A stretch of 64,000 nt of DNA from assembly GCA_014385025.1 (NCBI GenBank), contig JACRTB010000006.1, positions 62,001-126,000 on the forward strand, read 5' to 3'. Shown in pieces: positions 46,360 through 54,670 of this stretch (positions are counted from its first letter, which is position 1; each line of letters begins with the position of its first letter). Source of the DNA: Yanshouia hominis. Lineage in GTDB: Bacteria; Bacillota; Clostridia; Oscillospirales; Ruminococcaceae. Under the pieces are notes generated by a model. That model was not told the origin of the DNA. It worked only from the letters and a program-made list of their open reading frames with translations, and made no database searches. A program made the translations under genes and the position numbers.

Positions 46360-47523
46360 ATGCGAAGCTTTCTGGCCTTTGCCGCCCTGCTGGCGGTGCT
46401 GGCGCTCATCATCCCGTTTGGCGCGGCCCTCGCTCTGCCGGGGAGCCTGCCCGCAGGCCCGGCGCGGTCCGCCGCGTCCCAAACGGAGCCGCCGCGGGCG
46501 TCCTCGGAGAATCCGTCCGCCTCCGTCCCCGACTCCGGCTCGGGCGGCGGAGAAGAAACGGGTTCATCCGCCCCGGCCTTTGGCACGTCCGGCATGGAGG
46601 AGTCCGGTTCATCCGTTTCGGCGCCGTCCTGGACGGCGGACAGGGAAACCGGCAGCTTTCTTGTCTATGACCGGGGCACCGGCGAGCTGATGAACCTTGA
46701 GGCGGGGGAATACATTCTCGGGGCGCTTGCCAGCGAGATGCCGCCCTCCTTTCACGCCGAGGCACTCAAGGCGCAGGCGGTGGCGGCCCACACCTGGGCC
46801 GTTTACAGTGCGAATCAGCACCGGGAACATCCCGACGAATCGATTCGGGGGGCTGATTTTTCGGTCGATACCACCCGGGACGAGGGATATGTCCCGAAGG
46901 AGCGTTTTTTCTCCCGCTATGGGGCCAACGCCGAGCTTTACTGGCCAAAGCTGGCGGAAGCGGCGCGCCAGGCTGAATCGCTGCTGCTCACCTACGACGG
47001 GGAACCGGCGCTGACCGTCTATCACTCGATGAGCGACGGGAAAACCGAGGCCGCCGAGAATGTCTGGCAGGCATCTCTGCCCTATCTGGTTCCGGTGGAA
47101 AGCGAGGGGGATGTCCTTTCGCCCGATTATGCCGTCACCGAAACCTTTGACCAGAAGACGATGCGGTATCTCCTTGAACAGGCCTTCGGCGGAGTGACCC
47201 TCAGCGACCAAGATCCCGCCGGCTGGATCGAACCGCTCGAAAGAAGCGGTTCGGGCTATCTCCTTTCGGTCCGGGTGGGGGACCGGACGGTGCACGGTCA
47301 GGAGCTGCGCAACGCGCTGAGCCTGCGCTCAAGCTGCATCGAAATTTCTTACGGCGGCGGGACCTTCACCGTCAAAACGAAGGGCTACGGCCATGGGGTG
47401 GGGATGAGTCAGTACGGCGCCGATTTTATGGCGCGGCAGGGGGTTGTCTGCGCCGGGATTCTCGCCCACTATTACCCCGGCACCGTTCTCATGCAGGTAT
47501 CGCGGACAGACGGTGCCGCATAA
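46360..47523 (+). CDS. spoIID: SpoIID/LytB-domain protein
   Basis: A 387-residue protein: signal/anchor at residues 1-25, a low-complexity Ser/Pro/Gly linker to about residue 95, then the SpoIID domain with YILGALASEMPPSFHAEALK, AQAVAAHTWAVY and the C-terminal GYGHGVGMSQYGADFMA. SpoIID is a peptidoglycan lytic transglycosylase that drives engulfment in sporulation. AAGGGAG precedes the ATG. It heads the cassette to 48987. Confidence 0.9.
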   Translation: MRSFLAFAALLAVLALIIPFGAALALPGSLPAGPARSAASQTEPPRASSENPSASVPDSGSGGGEETGSSAPAFGTSGMEESGSSVSAPSWTADRETGSFLVYDRGTGELMNLEAGEYILGALASEMPPSFHAEALKAQAVAAHTWAVYSANQHREHPDESIRGADFSVDTTRDEGYVPKERFFSRYGANAELYWPKLAEAARQAESLLLTYDGEPALTVYHSMSDGKTEAAENVWQASLPYLVPVESEGDVLSPDYAVTETFDQKTMRYLLEQAFGGVTLSDQDPAGWIEPLERSGSGYLLSVRVGDRTVHGQELRNALSLRSSCIEISYGGGTFTVKTKGYGHGVGMSQYGADFMARQGVVCAGILAHYYPGTVLMQVSRTDGAA

Positions 47524-47568
47524 CCTGTAAAGAGAATACCATATCCTGCCGAAAGGATGGTGAGAGAG

Positions 47569-47811
47569 ATGAACCTGAGCCCCAAACAAATCGACGGGCT
47601 GCTGAAGATGGCGGGCAGCCGCCTGGGCCGCGACCCGCAGCAGCTGCGCCGGCAGCTCGAGAGCGGCAACCTCCAGCAGATTACACAGGGGATGAACCCG
47701 CAGCAGCAGCAGCAGGTTGCAGAAATCCTCAAGGACCCGCAGGCGATCGCCCGCTTTGTGGAAAACCCCCAGGTACAGCAGATGATCGCACAACTGATGA
47801 AAGGCCGATAA
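47569..47811 (+). CDS. Small Gln-rich protein of the spoIID cassette
   Basis: An 80-residue protein starting MNLSPKQIDGLLKMAGSRL. Its second half (MNPQQQQQVAEILKDPQAIA and RFVENPQVQQMIAQLM) has two helix-DP/NP-helix segments that recall STI1-type repeats. Function unknown. The ATG at 47569 is chosen; 47557 is in frame. 45 nt after spoIID. Confidence 0.7.
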   Translation: MNLSPKQIDGLLKMAGSRLGRDPQQLRRQLESGNLQQITQGMNPQQQQQVAEILKDPQAIARFVENPQVQQMIAQLMKGR

Positions 47812-47815
47812 AGAG

Positions 47816-48277
47816 ATGGAAGACCTCGCCTCGATGATTACCCAGTTTCTCGGCAGCGAGGAGGGGATGAACCAGCTGCGCGCCGTCACCGAAGCGCTCG
47901 GCCTTGACTCCCCCGGCGCCGGGAACGGCGGCACGCCGCCCGCCGCCTCCAATCCCCCGCCGCAGCAGGCGGGAGGAACGGCCGGCGGCCCGGATCTCGG
48001 GGCGCTCTTTTCCTCGCTGGGCGGGGGCGGCGGAAGCTCGGACGCCGGCTCCCCCGGGCTGGACCTCAATACCATACTTTTGCTGGGACGGGCGGTTTCC
48101 GCCTTCAACCAGGAGGACCGCAACACCGAGCTGCTGCGTGCTCTCAAGCCCCATTTTTCCCAGGAGCGGGCCAAAAAGGTGGATGATGCAATCAAAATTT
48201 TACAGCTCATCCGTCTGCTGCCGCTGGTCAAGGACCTTGGAATCCTGCCCAGCCTGAGGGGAGGGGACGGCTCATGA
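47816..48277 (+). CDS. Unknown protein of the spoIID cassette
   Basis: A 153-residue protein. N-terminal helix MEDLASMITQFLGSEEGMNQ, a Gly/Pro-rich linker (residues 35-80), then a helical C-terminus (DLNTILLLGRAVSAFNQEDR, KILQLIRLLPLVKDLGILP). It overlaps the next gene by four bases. No family recognised. Confidence 0.7.
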   Translation: MEDLASMITQFLGSEEGMNQLRAVTEALGLDSPGAGNGGTPPAASNPPPQQAGGTAGGPDLGALFSSLGGGGGSSDAGSPGLDLNTILLLGRAVSAFNQEDRNTELLRALKPHFSQERAKKVDDAIKILQLIRLLPLVKDLGILPSLRGGDGS

Positions 48278-48987
48278 GCGCGATGCGCTCGATGCCCGCC
48301 GACGCGGGACTGCTCTCGCTCCAGCAGGAGGCGCTGCAAAGGGTCCGCCAGATGCAGCAGCGCGCCCGCTTTGCGGTGGAGGGCGGGCCCGGCGGGAATA
48401 CGCCGCCGTCCTCCGCGCAGGCCGCGCCCGCTTCGGCGTCCTTTTCCCAGCAGGGGGAGTCGTCCCAGCCGCCGGGAGCCGCGCCCGCTTCGGCGTCCTT
48501 TTCCCAACAGGGGGAGTCGTCCCGGCCGCCGGGAGCCGCGCCGCCGAATCCTTCCATGCCGGGCGGGGACGCGCAGCGTTCCGGTCCGCGGCAGGGTTTT
48601 CGGCCTCCAGGTCCTCCTCCCCCTGCGGGGCAGAAGCCGCAGCGTCCCTCCGGCGCCGAGAATATCCTCTCCCAGCTGTTCGGCGGAGGCGCGCGGCAGC
48701 AGTCCCGCGGGCAGGCTCCGGGAAGCCCGCCCGCCCCGGGAAAGCAGAGCGGGGCAAACGGACTCCTCGACCTGATCCGGGGCGGACTTGGCGGCGGGGA
48801 AGCCGCCGGTCTGGGGGACAGCCTGCGCGGCTCGATTGCTTCGGCAAGCAAGCCCCTTTCCGACCTGCTTGACGCCTTCTCGATCGACGGGGAAAAGCTG
48901 TTGATTCTTCTTGTCATGTGGGTGATCTTTAACGAGCGCAGCGATAACAAGACGCTGCTGCTTGCGCTGGGATATCTGCTGCTGTGA
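48274..48987 (+). CDS. Low-complexity protein with C-terminal hydrophobic segment
   Basis: A 237-residue protein. The N-terminal third is helical (LSLQQEALQRVRQMQQRARF). The middle is Pro/Gln/Ser-rich, with a 19-residue unit (APASASFSQQGESSQPPGA) repeated twice. The C-terminus is a likely membrane segment (KLLILLVMWVIF) with LLLALGYLLL at the end. It may anchor a complex with the two preceding small proteins. Confidence 0.7.
   Translation: MSAMRSMPADAGLLSLQQEALQRVRQMQQRARFAVEGGPGGNTPPSSAQAAPASASFSQQGESSQPPGAAPASASFSQQGESSRPPGAAPPNPSMPGGDAQRSGPRQGFRPPGPPPPAGQKPQRPSGAENILSQLFGGGARQQSRGQAPGSPPAPGKQSGANGLLDLIRGGLGGGEAAGLGDSLRGSIASASKPLSDLLDAFSIDGEKLLILLVMWVIFNERSDNKTLLLALGYLLL
48421..48534 (+). 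repeat. 57-bp tandem duplication inside a gene
   Basis: Copies at 48421-48477 and 48478-48534 differ at few bases and keep the reading frame, coding for the repeated 19-residue unit. Confidence 0.9.
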
Positions 48988-49012
48988 TGCGAAGATCCGG
49001 CCGCGCAGCGCC

Positions 49013-49060
49013 GAAGACCCCCGCGGCTAAAAGCCGCGGGGGTCTTCCCCGGTTTTTGCG
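49013..49060 (+). terminator. Terminator of the spoIID cassette
   Basis: A perfect 16-bp stem (GAAGACCCCCGCGGCT with its complement), AAA loop, then GGTTTTTG a few bases later. Confidence 0.88.
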
Positions 49061-49068
49061 ATCTTTTC

Positions 49069-49097
49069 TTGATTGAAAGTTTAATTTATGTTAAACT
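49069..49097 (+). promoter_or_regulatory. Promoter of the DUF975 gene
   Basis: TTGATT (49069-49074), 17-nt spacer, TAAACT (49092-49097). It lies just after the terminator and 38 nt before the ATG. Confidence 0.75.
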
Positions 49098-49134
49098 CAT
49101 AGCCAAACGTCAAAGTAAAATCGGGGGGTTTCGT

Positions 49135-49884
49135 ATGTGGAGTCGGTATCAGCTGAAACAGGCGGCGAAGGATATCCTGTCCCGCCATTACTGGGAGCTT
49201 TTCGCGGCGGCGCTGGTCTATGGCCTGATCAGTTCCGGCGCTTCTTCGTTGGCCGGGGTGGTTTCGCAGGTTGCGAGCCTGCCCGCCGCGCTGCTTAATC
49301 TGATCAATATCGAGCAGTCGCGGGATGTTCTGATATCCTTCGGCGCGATGGGCGGTATGGTCGCCATCGGGACGCTGGTCGGAGTGGCGGTGAACGTCTT
49401 TATCACTGCGCCGCTCGAAACGGGGGCCAGCCGCTATTTTCTTGAATCCACGCAGGAGCGGCTCAACTTCGGCAATCTGTTTTATGCCTTTACCAGCGGC
49501 AAATACGGGAATATCGTCTTTGTCAATTTCCTGCGGTCGCTCTTTCTCTTCCTTTGGTCGCTGCTGCTGGTCATCCCCGGCATTGTGATGGGATACGCCT
49601 ATTCCATGGTGCCTTATCTGCTCGCCGAGAACCCCGCGCTCGACTACCGCAGGGCGCTTTCCCTCTCGAAGGACATGACGCAGGGCCATAAGTGGGATAT
49701 CTTTGTGCTGGAGCTTTCGTTTATCGGCTGGTTCCTGCTCGGCGCGCTGGCCTGCGGATTAGGCACCCTCTTCGTCAACCCCTATTACCACTCGACCCGG
49801 GCCCAGCTTTATGTGGCGCTGCGGGCGATCGCCCTCGACCGGGGAATCGTTGCCCTCTCTGAGCTGGAAGGCCGGACGGAATAA
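49135..49884 (+). CDS. DUF975 membrane protein
   Basis: A 249-residue membrane protein with about five hydrophobic segments, starting MWSRYQLKQAAKDILSRHYW, typical of the DUF975 family. The conserved ALDYRRALSLSKDMTQGHKW is near residues 178-197. Function unknown. The opening to 49069 overlaps the promoter. Confidence 0.85.
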   Translation: MWSRYQLKQAAKDILSRHYWELFAAALVYGLISSGASSLAGVVSQVASLPAALLNLINIEQSRDVLISFGAMGGMVAIGTLVGVAVNVFITAPLETGASRYFLESTQERLNFGNLFYAFTSGKYGNIVFVNFLRSLFLFLWSLLLVIPGIVMGYAYSMVPYLLAENPALDYRRALSLSKDMTQGHKWDIFVLELSFIGWFLLGALACGLGTLFVNPYYHSTRAQLYVALRAIALDRGIVALSELEGRTE

Positions 49885-49899
49885 GGAGAAAACAGCGGG

Positions 49900-49983
49900 G
49901 ACAGCCGCTTTGTGTGCGTTGATTCCCAGAAGCAGGATGCCGTCAGGATTTTGGCGGACCGGGTGACCGGCGTTAATTTTTGA
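49900..49983 (+). pseudogene. Possible protein-coding remnant
   Basis: The frame DSRFVCVDSQKQDAVRILAD followed by RVTGVNF and a TGA looks protein-like, but there is no start codon with a ribosome-binding site. It may be the 3' end of a decayed gene; this is uncertain. Confidence 0.3.
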
Positions 49984-50087
49984 CCAGAAGGGTGTTTGCC
50001 GCCGCAAAAAGACCGTTGCCGGGCATGGAAAACCGTGGCGTGACGATGCGGGAATTGATGAAGTTTCAGCACGGCAAGCGGGGATTT

Positions 50088-50276
50088 ATGAAGAAAACCG
50101 ATTTTATGAGAGCCTGCATTTTCAGCGCCATGGTGAATATTGCTGCGGCCATTATATTATTCGGAAAAGGCGCGCCGGAAATGAACAATTTAGAAACGGG
50201 CATCCCCGCCGTCCTTTGTATCATTGCGGCAATCCTTGTTATCATTCAGATCAGGAAAGAAAAGGAAGGCAAATAA
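50088..50276 (+). CDS. Small two-span membrane protein
   Basis: A 62-residue protein starting MKKTDFMRACIFSAMVNIAA with two hydrophobic segments (about 9-25 and 38-54) and a basic tail RKEKEGK. GCGGGG precedes the ATG; longer in-frame starts exist upstream. No family recognised. Confidence 0.6.
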   Translation: MKKTDFMRACIFSAMVNIAAAIILFGKGAPEMNNLETGIPAVLCIIAAILVIIQIRKEKEGK

Positions 50277-50594
50277 CTGTCCATTTATCGGGACAGATCA
50301 TTGCGTTTACGCGATTCCTATTCCGCCGGCTGAAAACCACGGAATAAAAAGCGGCGAGGGCATGGATTCCGGACCATGCCCTCGCCGCTTTTTAAAACCA
50401 TCCTTACGCGGGGGCTGTGAGGGCGCCAACGCGCCGGGCCTTCACTTTGCCGTCCGCCGATTTGTAAACATTTTTTTCCGGAAGCGGAGGGGCTGTTCCC
50501 GGTGCGGAAAATGTGGTACAATATCAAAAAAGCCCGATTTTTGCCGCGGGGCTTTCCCCGCGCGCGGCATAATACCCGAAGGAGGAGAACCGCC
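50277..50594. other. 318-nt gap with terminator and promoter candidate
   Basis: No gene. A strong hairpin lies at 50346-50393, then GC-rich sequence, then a -10-like TACAAT at 50517-50522, 73 nt before the next ATG, with no convincing -35. Confidence 0.6.
50346..50393. terminator. Bidirectional terminator
   Basis: A 20-bp stem AAAAAGCGGCGAGGGCATGG with its complement around an eight-base loop, ending in five T. Confidence 0.95.
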
Positions 50595-51323
50595 ATGAAC
50601 CGTAACCGTCCGCTTGCCCTGCTGCTTGCCGCCGCGCTTCTTCTGGCAGGCTGTTCCCGCGAGGGATTCGAGGCTTCGCTCTCACGCGCGGACGAGTCCT
50701 CCGCCCCGCAGGCCCAAAGCGGCAAGCCGGAGCAGGTCGGCGCGGTCTATGAGCTGGAGGAGCTGACCGCCGACGGAATCGAAGGAAGCTACCAGGTTCC
50801 GGCCGCCGCGGACGAAGCGCAGGAAAAGGCGGCCAAGCGGATTTCTCGTTCGATCCGGGGAATGGTGAAGCAGCTTCCGGAGCTGCTCGCCCAGGACGGC
50901 GCCGCGCCCGCCATCACGCTGGAAAGCAAGGTCACCCGCAACGACGGAACATGGTTTTCCATTTCCTTTTCGGTCGTCGCCGGAGAGGACGAACGGCGCT
51001 TCGGCTGGGGGATGACCTTTGACTCCGCGACCGGAGGCGCCGCGGGGCTCGACAGCTTCATCGAGCCGGAGGCGCTGTCGGTCCTCCTGCTGGACGGCCC
51101 TTCGGCCGAGCTTCTGGAGGAGGGGGACGCCTCGGAGGCGCAGCGGGCCTACCTGACCGCGCAGGGCTCGGAATCGCTCTGCGGCCGGCTGCTGAAAAGC
51201 GATTACGGTGACCCGCAGACGGTGCTGGATGCCTCCTACTACCTTGACGGCTCCAATGTTGTGGCCGTCTTTGCGGCCCCGCAGGAGGACGGCGGGGTGG
51301 TCCGCGCGGCGATTAAGATTTAA
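50595..51323 (+). CDS. Lipoprotein of unknown function
   Basis: A 242-residue protein with a signal peptide ending LLLAGC, so it is lipid-anchored. The body has VYELEELTADGIEG, an acidic middle and LDASYYLDGSNVVAVF. The general pattern resembles RsiV-like or DUF3298-type exported proteins, but I cannot assign it. GGAGGAG precedes the ATG. Confidence 0.7.
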   Translation: MNRNRPLALLLAAALLLAGCSREGFEASLSRADESSAPQAQSGKPEQVGAVYELEELTADGIEGSYQVPAAADEAQEKAAKRISRSIRGMVKQLPELLAQDGAAPAITLESKVTRNDGTWFSISFSVVAGEDERRFGWGMTFDSATGGAAGLDSFIEPEALSVLLLDGPSAELLEEGDASEAQRAYLTAQGSESLCGRLLKSDYGDPQTVLDASYYLDGSNVVAVFAAPQEDGGVVRAAIKI

Positions 51324-51340
51324 AGGGGGAGAGACGCGGC

Positions 51341-51841
51341 GTGAAGCACTGCCGCGGCTGGATCATTTTTGCAGCGGTGCTGGCGCTCGGCTGGGGCGCG
51401 GCCCGGCTGATTTTGTCGGTGACGGCCGAATATCCGTCCCTCGGGGAGCCAGCGCTCTATCCGGTCAACGAGCTGAGCGGTTTTACCCTCTCCATCGAAG
51501 AACCCGTCTGGTCCCCGTTTCGGGGCTATACGCTGCGCTATGGCATTGAAATTGATTCCAAAGAGGTCTGTCTGGCGTCGGATGAAGAATCCGCCTCCTT
51601 CGAGCAGCTCGAGATGCTCTCGGATGGCGTGTGGCACCGGCTGTCCTGCCGCCGGGCAACGTTCAACCCCGTTTCTTTTGAACTGGGCGGAGCGGGAAAC
51701 AGCGGTTTTTATGGCAGCCTTGTCCAGAAATACGCGGGCCATGGAACCCGCCTGATGCCCGGCAGTTGCCGTTTGACGGTGCGGCTGACCGACCGTCAGG
51801 GGGAGGACCGCCGCCTCGCCGCCCCGTTTGAGGTCGGGTAA
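51341..51841 (+). CDS. Exported or membrane-anchored protein of unknown function
   Basis: A 166-residue protein with an N-terminal hydrophobic segment (residues 7-27), then a soluble domain of beta type (FTLSIEEPVWSPFRGYTLRY; SCRLTVRLTDRQGEDRRLAA). GTG start after GGGGGAG. 18 nt after the lipoprotein gene, so they are probably one operon. Its 3' end is duplicated downstream. Confidence 0.7.
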   Translation: MKHCRGWIIFAAVLALGWGAARLILSVTAEYPSLGEPALYPVNELSGFTLSIEEPVWSPFRGYTLRYGIEIDSKEVCLASDEESASFEQLEMLSDGVWHRLSCRRATFNPVSFELGGAGNSGFYGSLVQKYAGHGTRLMPGSCRLTVRLTDRQGEDRRLAAPFEVG

Positions 51842-51978
51842 CAAAACCAGTTCCATCAATGCGCGGGCCATGGAACCCGCCTGATGCCCGGCAGTTGCCG
51901 TTTGACGGTGCGGCTGACCGACCGTCAGGGGGAGGACCGCCGCCTCGCCGCCCCGTTTGAGGTCGGGTAACAAAACCA
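51733..51978 (+). repeat. 129-bp tandem duplication of a gene 3' end
   Basis: Positions 51733-51849 and 51862-51978 are identical over 117 bp. The first copy is the last third of the gene ending 51841 with its stop; the second is a non-coding copy. Confidence 0.97.
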
Positions 51979-51990
51979 ATTTCATAAATG

Positions 51991-52026
51991 AACAGCAGGC
52001 CCGCATATCCGCGGGCCTGCTGTTTT
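51991..52026 (+). terminator. Terminator after the duplicated 3' end
   Basis: AACAGCAGGCCCGC pairs perfectly with its complement around ATATCC, followed by TTTTG. It closes the operon that starts at 50595. Confidence 0.93.
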
Positions 52027-52200
52027 GCGCATGGAATCATCACCCGCCGCGCTGCCGGACAAGGGAACGGATTTTGCCGACAGGGAAAGGCGCGGCGGGG
52101 CAGCAATAAATCGGGAAGGAGTAAAGGTGCGGCATCAAACCGCTGCCGCACCGAAGTGGCGCGTAATGAAAATCAAAATGGTTCCGCCGTTCTTTTCCGC
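52025..52200. other. Spacer before the alanyl-tRNA editing gene end
   Basis: 176 nt without a gene. GTGCGGCA and TGCCGCAC form an eight-base inverted repeat at about 52127-52154; it could terminate the minus-strand transcript. Confidence 0.4.
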
Positions 52201-53373
52201 TCAGAGGGGCAGGGAGGCAAAGGCGGCCTCGATTTCGGCGGCGGACGCGGAAAAAGCGCCCTGCGCGAATTCGGCGCTGCCGCCGCCCTTTCCGCCCAGG
52301 GCCTGATGCAGCGCCCGGGAGAGGGCACGCGCGTCGGAACCGGCCGCGCCGAGGGCGTAGCGGAAGCTCCCCTCCTCCCCTGAGAGCACGAGGGCGAGAC
52401 GGGGCGGTTTTCCGGCCTCCAGCAGTGCCGCCGCCTGAAGCCGCAGCTCCCCCGGGGAGAGCTTCGGGTCCAGAAGGCAGACGCGGGATTGTCCGGCGTA
52501 CCGCGCGGCGCGCAGGGCAAAGAGCTGCTTTTTCGCATCCGAAAGGGCAAGCCGCAGTTCCTCGTTTTGGGCGAGGAGGCGGCGCACCGCGTCGGCGGCT
52601 TCCGGCTGCTTGACCGAAAGCATCTGGGAAACAGAGGTCACCTGCGTGTCCTTTTCGCGGTAATCGGCGAGAGCCGCCTCGCCGCAGAGCAGGCCGACCC
52701 GCACACCGCCTTTGTAGCGCTGAGGGGCGAGCAGCTTGACGCAGCCGATTTCACCGGTGCGGGCAACGTGGATTCCGCAGCAGGCGCAGCGGTCGGCGCC
52801 CGGTACCGTAACAATCCGGATCTCGCCCTCGAGCGAGGAAAGGGCCTTTTTGCTGCGGAAGCTCATCGCTTCCAGCTCCTTTTCCGGGGGATAAGAAACC
52901 TCCACCGGAATATTGGCGAAAACGGTGCGGTTGGCAAGCGTTTCGGCCTTTTCCAGCGCCTCGCGGTCAAGCTCCCCGTTAAAATCAATCGTAACCATGG
53001 CGCTGCCCATGTGAAACCCAACGTTGTCGAGCTTGTAGAGACTGTGGACGATGCCGGAGACAATATGCTCGGCGGTATGGTGCTGCATCAGCGAAAAGCG
53101 GCGGACCCAGTCGATTCGTCCGGTGGCCGTCCGCCCCGGCTCGAGCGGGGCGGACGTGGTGTGCCAAACCTCCCCGCCCTGCTCATGGACGTCGAGAACC
53201 GGCGCCTGATCGAGCGTTCCGGTATCGGCGGGCTGACCGCCTCCTTCGGGATAGAAGCAGGTCCGGTCAAGCAGGATACGGAACCGTCCGTCTCCGGCGG
53301 GTTCACAGCAAAGGACCCGCGCGGAAAATTCGACGCGGTAGGGTTCCTCGCGGTAGAGAAGACGTGTGGACAT
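52201..53373 (-). CDS. Alanyl-tRNA editing protein, AlaX-L type
   Basis: A 390-residue free-standing editing enzyme that removes serine or glycine mischarged on tRNA-Ala. The zinc motif HHTAEH lies near residues 95-100, with CACCGIH as the second half. A C-terminal DHHA1 domain follows (LGGKGGGSAEFAQGA). The ATG at 53373 is chosen; a GTG at 53382 is too close to the AAGGA site. Confidence 0.92.
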   Translation of the reverse strand: MSTRLLYREEPYRVEFSARVLCCEPAGDGRFRILLDRTCFYPEGGGQPADTGTLDQAPVLDVHEQGGEVWHTTSAPLEPGRTATGRIDWVRRFSLMQHHTAEHIVSGIVHSLYKLDNVGFHMGSAMVTIDFNGELDREALEKAETLANRTVFANIPVEVSYPPEKELEAMSFRSKKALSSLEGEIRIVTVPGADRCACCGIHVARTGEIGCVKLLAPQRYKGGVRVGLLCGEAALADYREKDTQVTSVSQMLSVKQPEAADAVRRLLAQNEELRLALSDAKKQLFALRAARYAGQSRVCLLDPKLSPGELRLQAAALLEAGKPPRLALVLSGEEGSFRYALGAAGSDARALSRALHQALGGKGGGSAEFAQGAFSASAAEIEAAFASLPL

Positions 53374-53438
53374 CTTTTTCACGTTCCTTTCGGAATTGGT
53401 TTTGACGGCGTAAAAACGAAGGAAGATTTCTCCCGTCC

Positions 53439-53471
53439 ATCATAGCACCATTGGACAGGTTGTGCTATACT
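53439..53471. promoter_or_regulatory. Overlapping divergent promoters in a dyad
   Basis: ATAGCAC (53442-53448) and GTGCTAT (53462-53468) form an inverted repeat. The plus -10 TATACT (53466-53471) and minus -10 TATGAT (53439-53444) lie at its edges, with TAGCAC-type -35 regions on each strand using the opposite arm. Confidence 0.65.
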
Positions 53472-53551
53472 GATTTCGTAAGCAGGGCAAAGCGGGACTT
53501 CGTGCGCGGGTCCCGCGCTCTGCCGGAAACCAGACAGGGAGGGAAGCCGCA

Positions 53552-53776
53552 ATGGAACAGCCGGACCAGATCAGGCCGGGACGCTACCGCCACTTTAAGG
53601 GAAACGAATACGAGGTGCTTTTTGTGGCCCGCCACAGCGAGACGCTCGAACCGATGGTTGTTTACCGCGCCCTCTACGGCGAGGGCGGGGTGTGGGTGCG
53701 CCCCGCGTCGATGTGGAATGAAACGGTGGTGCGCGGCGGGAAAAGCTTCCGCCGCTTTACCCCGGTGGAGGAGTGA
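53552..53776 (+). CDS. DUF1653 family protein
   Basis: A 74-residue protein. The family signature is plain: GRYRHFKGNEYEVLFVARHS, then MVVYRALYGEGGVWVRPASM. Function is unknown. It overlaps the sirtuin gene, and GGGAGGG precedes the ATG. Confidence 0.93.
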   Translation: MEQPDQIRPGRYRHFKGNEYEVLFVARHSETLEPMVVYRALYGEGGVWVRPASMWNETVVRGGKSFRRFTPVEE

Positions 53777-53781
53777 ATCAA

Positions 53782-54504
53782 GTGGAAGATCAGGAAAAAA
53801 GACTTCAGCAGATGGTCGATGAGAGCCGCCGCATCGTATTTTTCGGCGGCGCGGGGGTGAGCACCGAATCCGGAATCCCGGATTTCCGCAGCGTCGACGG
53901 GCTTTACCATCAGAAATTCGACCTGCCGCCCGAGACGATTCTCAGCCACAGCTACTTTATGCGGAATCCCGAGGGCTTTTACCACTTTTACCGGGAGAAG
54001 ATGGTCTGGCCCGAAGCCCGGCCCAACGCCGCCCACCGCAAGCTCGCCGAACTGGAAGCCGCGGGACGGCTGACGGCGGTTATCACCCAGAACATCGACG
54101 GGCTTCACCAGATGGCGGGAAGCAGGACCGTCTACGAACTGCATGGTTCGACGCTGCGCAATTTCTGCATGAAATGCGGAAAATTTTACGCCAAGGAAGA
54201 GCTGCTTGCCCTGCCCGGTGTGCCGCGCTGTTCCTGCGGGGGAATCATTAAGCCGGACGTTGTTCTCTATGAGGAAGCCCTCGACGGCGATACGGTCGAC
54301 GGCGCGGTGCGCGCCCTTTCCGCCGCCGACCTTGTGATCGTCGGCGGCACCAGCCTGGTTGTCTATCCCGCGGCGGGGCTGCTCGACTACACCCACGCGC
54401 CGGTGGTGCTCATTAACAAGAGTGCTACCGCCTACGACGGGCGGGCGGCGCTTGTCATTGCCGGGCCGATCGGAGAGGTTCTTTCCCGGATTACGGTCCG
54501 GTGA
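53782..54504 (+). CDS. NAD-dependent protein deacylase (sirtuin)
   Basis: A 240-residue Sir2 enzyme. It has GAGVSTESGIPDFRS (NAD binding), QNIDGLHQ and ELHGS (catalytic His), and the zinc cysteines in CMKC and CSC. It starts at the GTG at 53782 with GGAGG at good spacing; the GTG at 53773 overlaps that site. Its 3' end is part of a duplicated segment. Confidence 0.95.
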   Translation: MEDQEKRLQQMVDESRRIVFFGGAGVSTESGIPDFRSVDGLYHQKFDLPPETILSHSYFMRNPEGFYHFYREKMVWPEARPNAAHRKLAELEAAGRLTAVITQNIDGLHQMAGSRTVYELHGSTLRNFCMKCGKFYAKEELLALPGVPRCSCGGIIKPDVVLYEEALDGDTVDGAVRALSAADLVIVGGTSLVVYPAAGLLDYTHAPVVLINKSATAYDGRAALVIAGPIGEVLSRITVR

Positions 54505-54670
54505 GATACGGAAGGATCACCCGATCACGCCCGGCGAGCGTTTCCGGACGCATGGCGCAGTTGGCCAAAGTGACCGGAAAGGCTGTCCTGTGGGTTACGG
54601 TCCGGTGAGATACGGAAGGATCACCCGATAACGCTCGACGAGCGTTTCCGGACGCATGGCGCAGTTGGCC
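54491..54670. repeat. Tandem duplication at convergent gene ends
   Basis: 54491-54566 and 54595-54670 match at 73 of 76 positions, with a 104-nt period. The first copy carries the sirtuin stop and the second the end of the glycosylase gene on the other strand. Confidence 0.96.
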
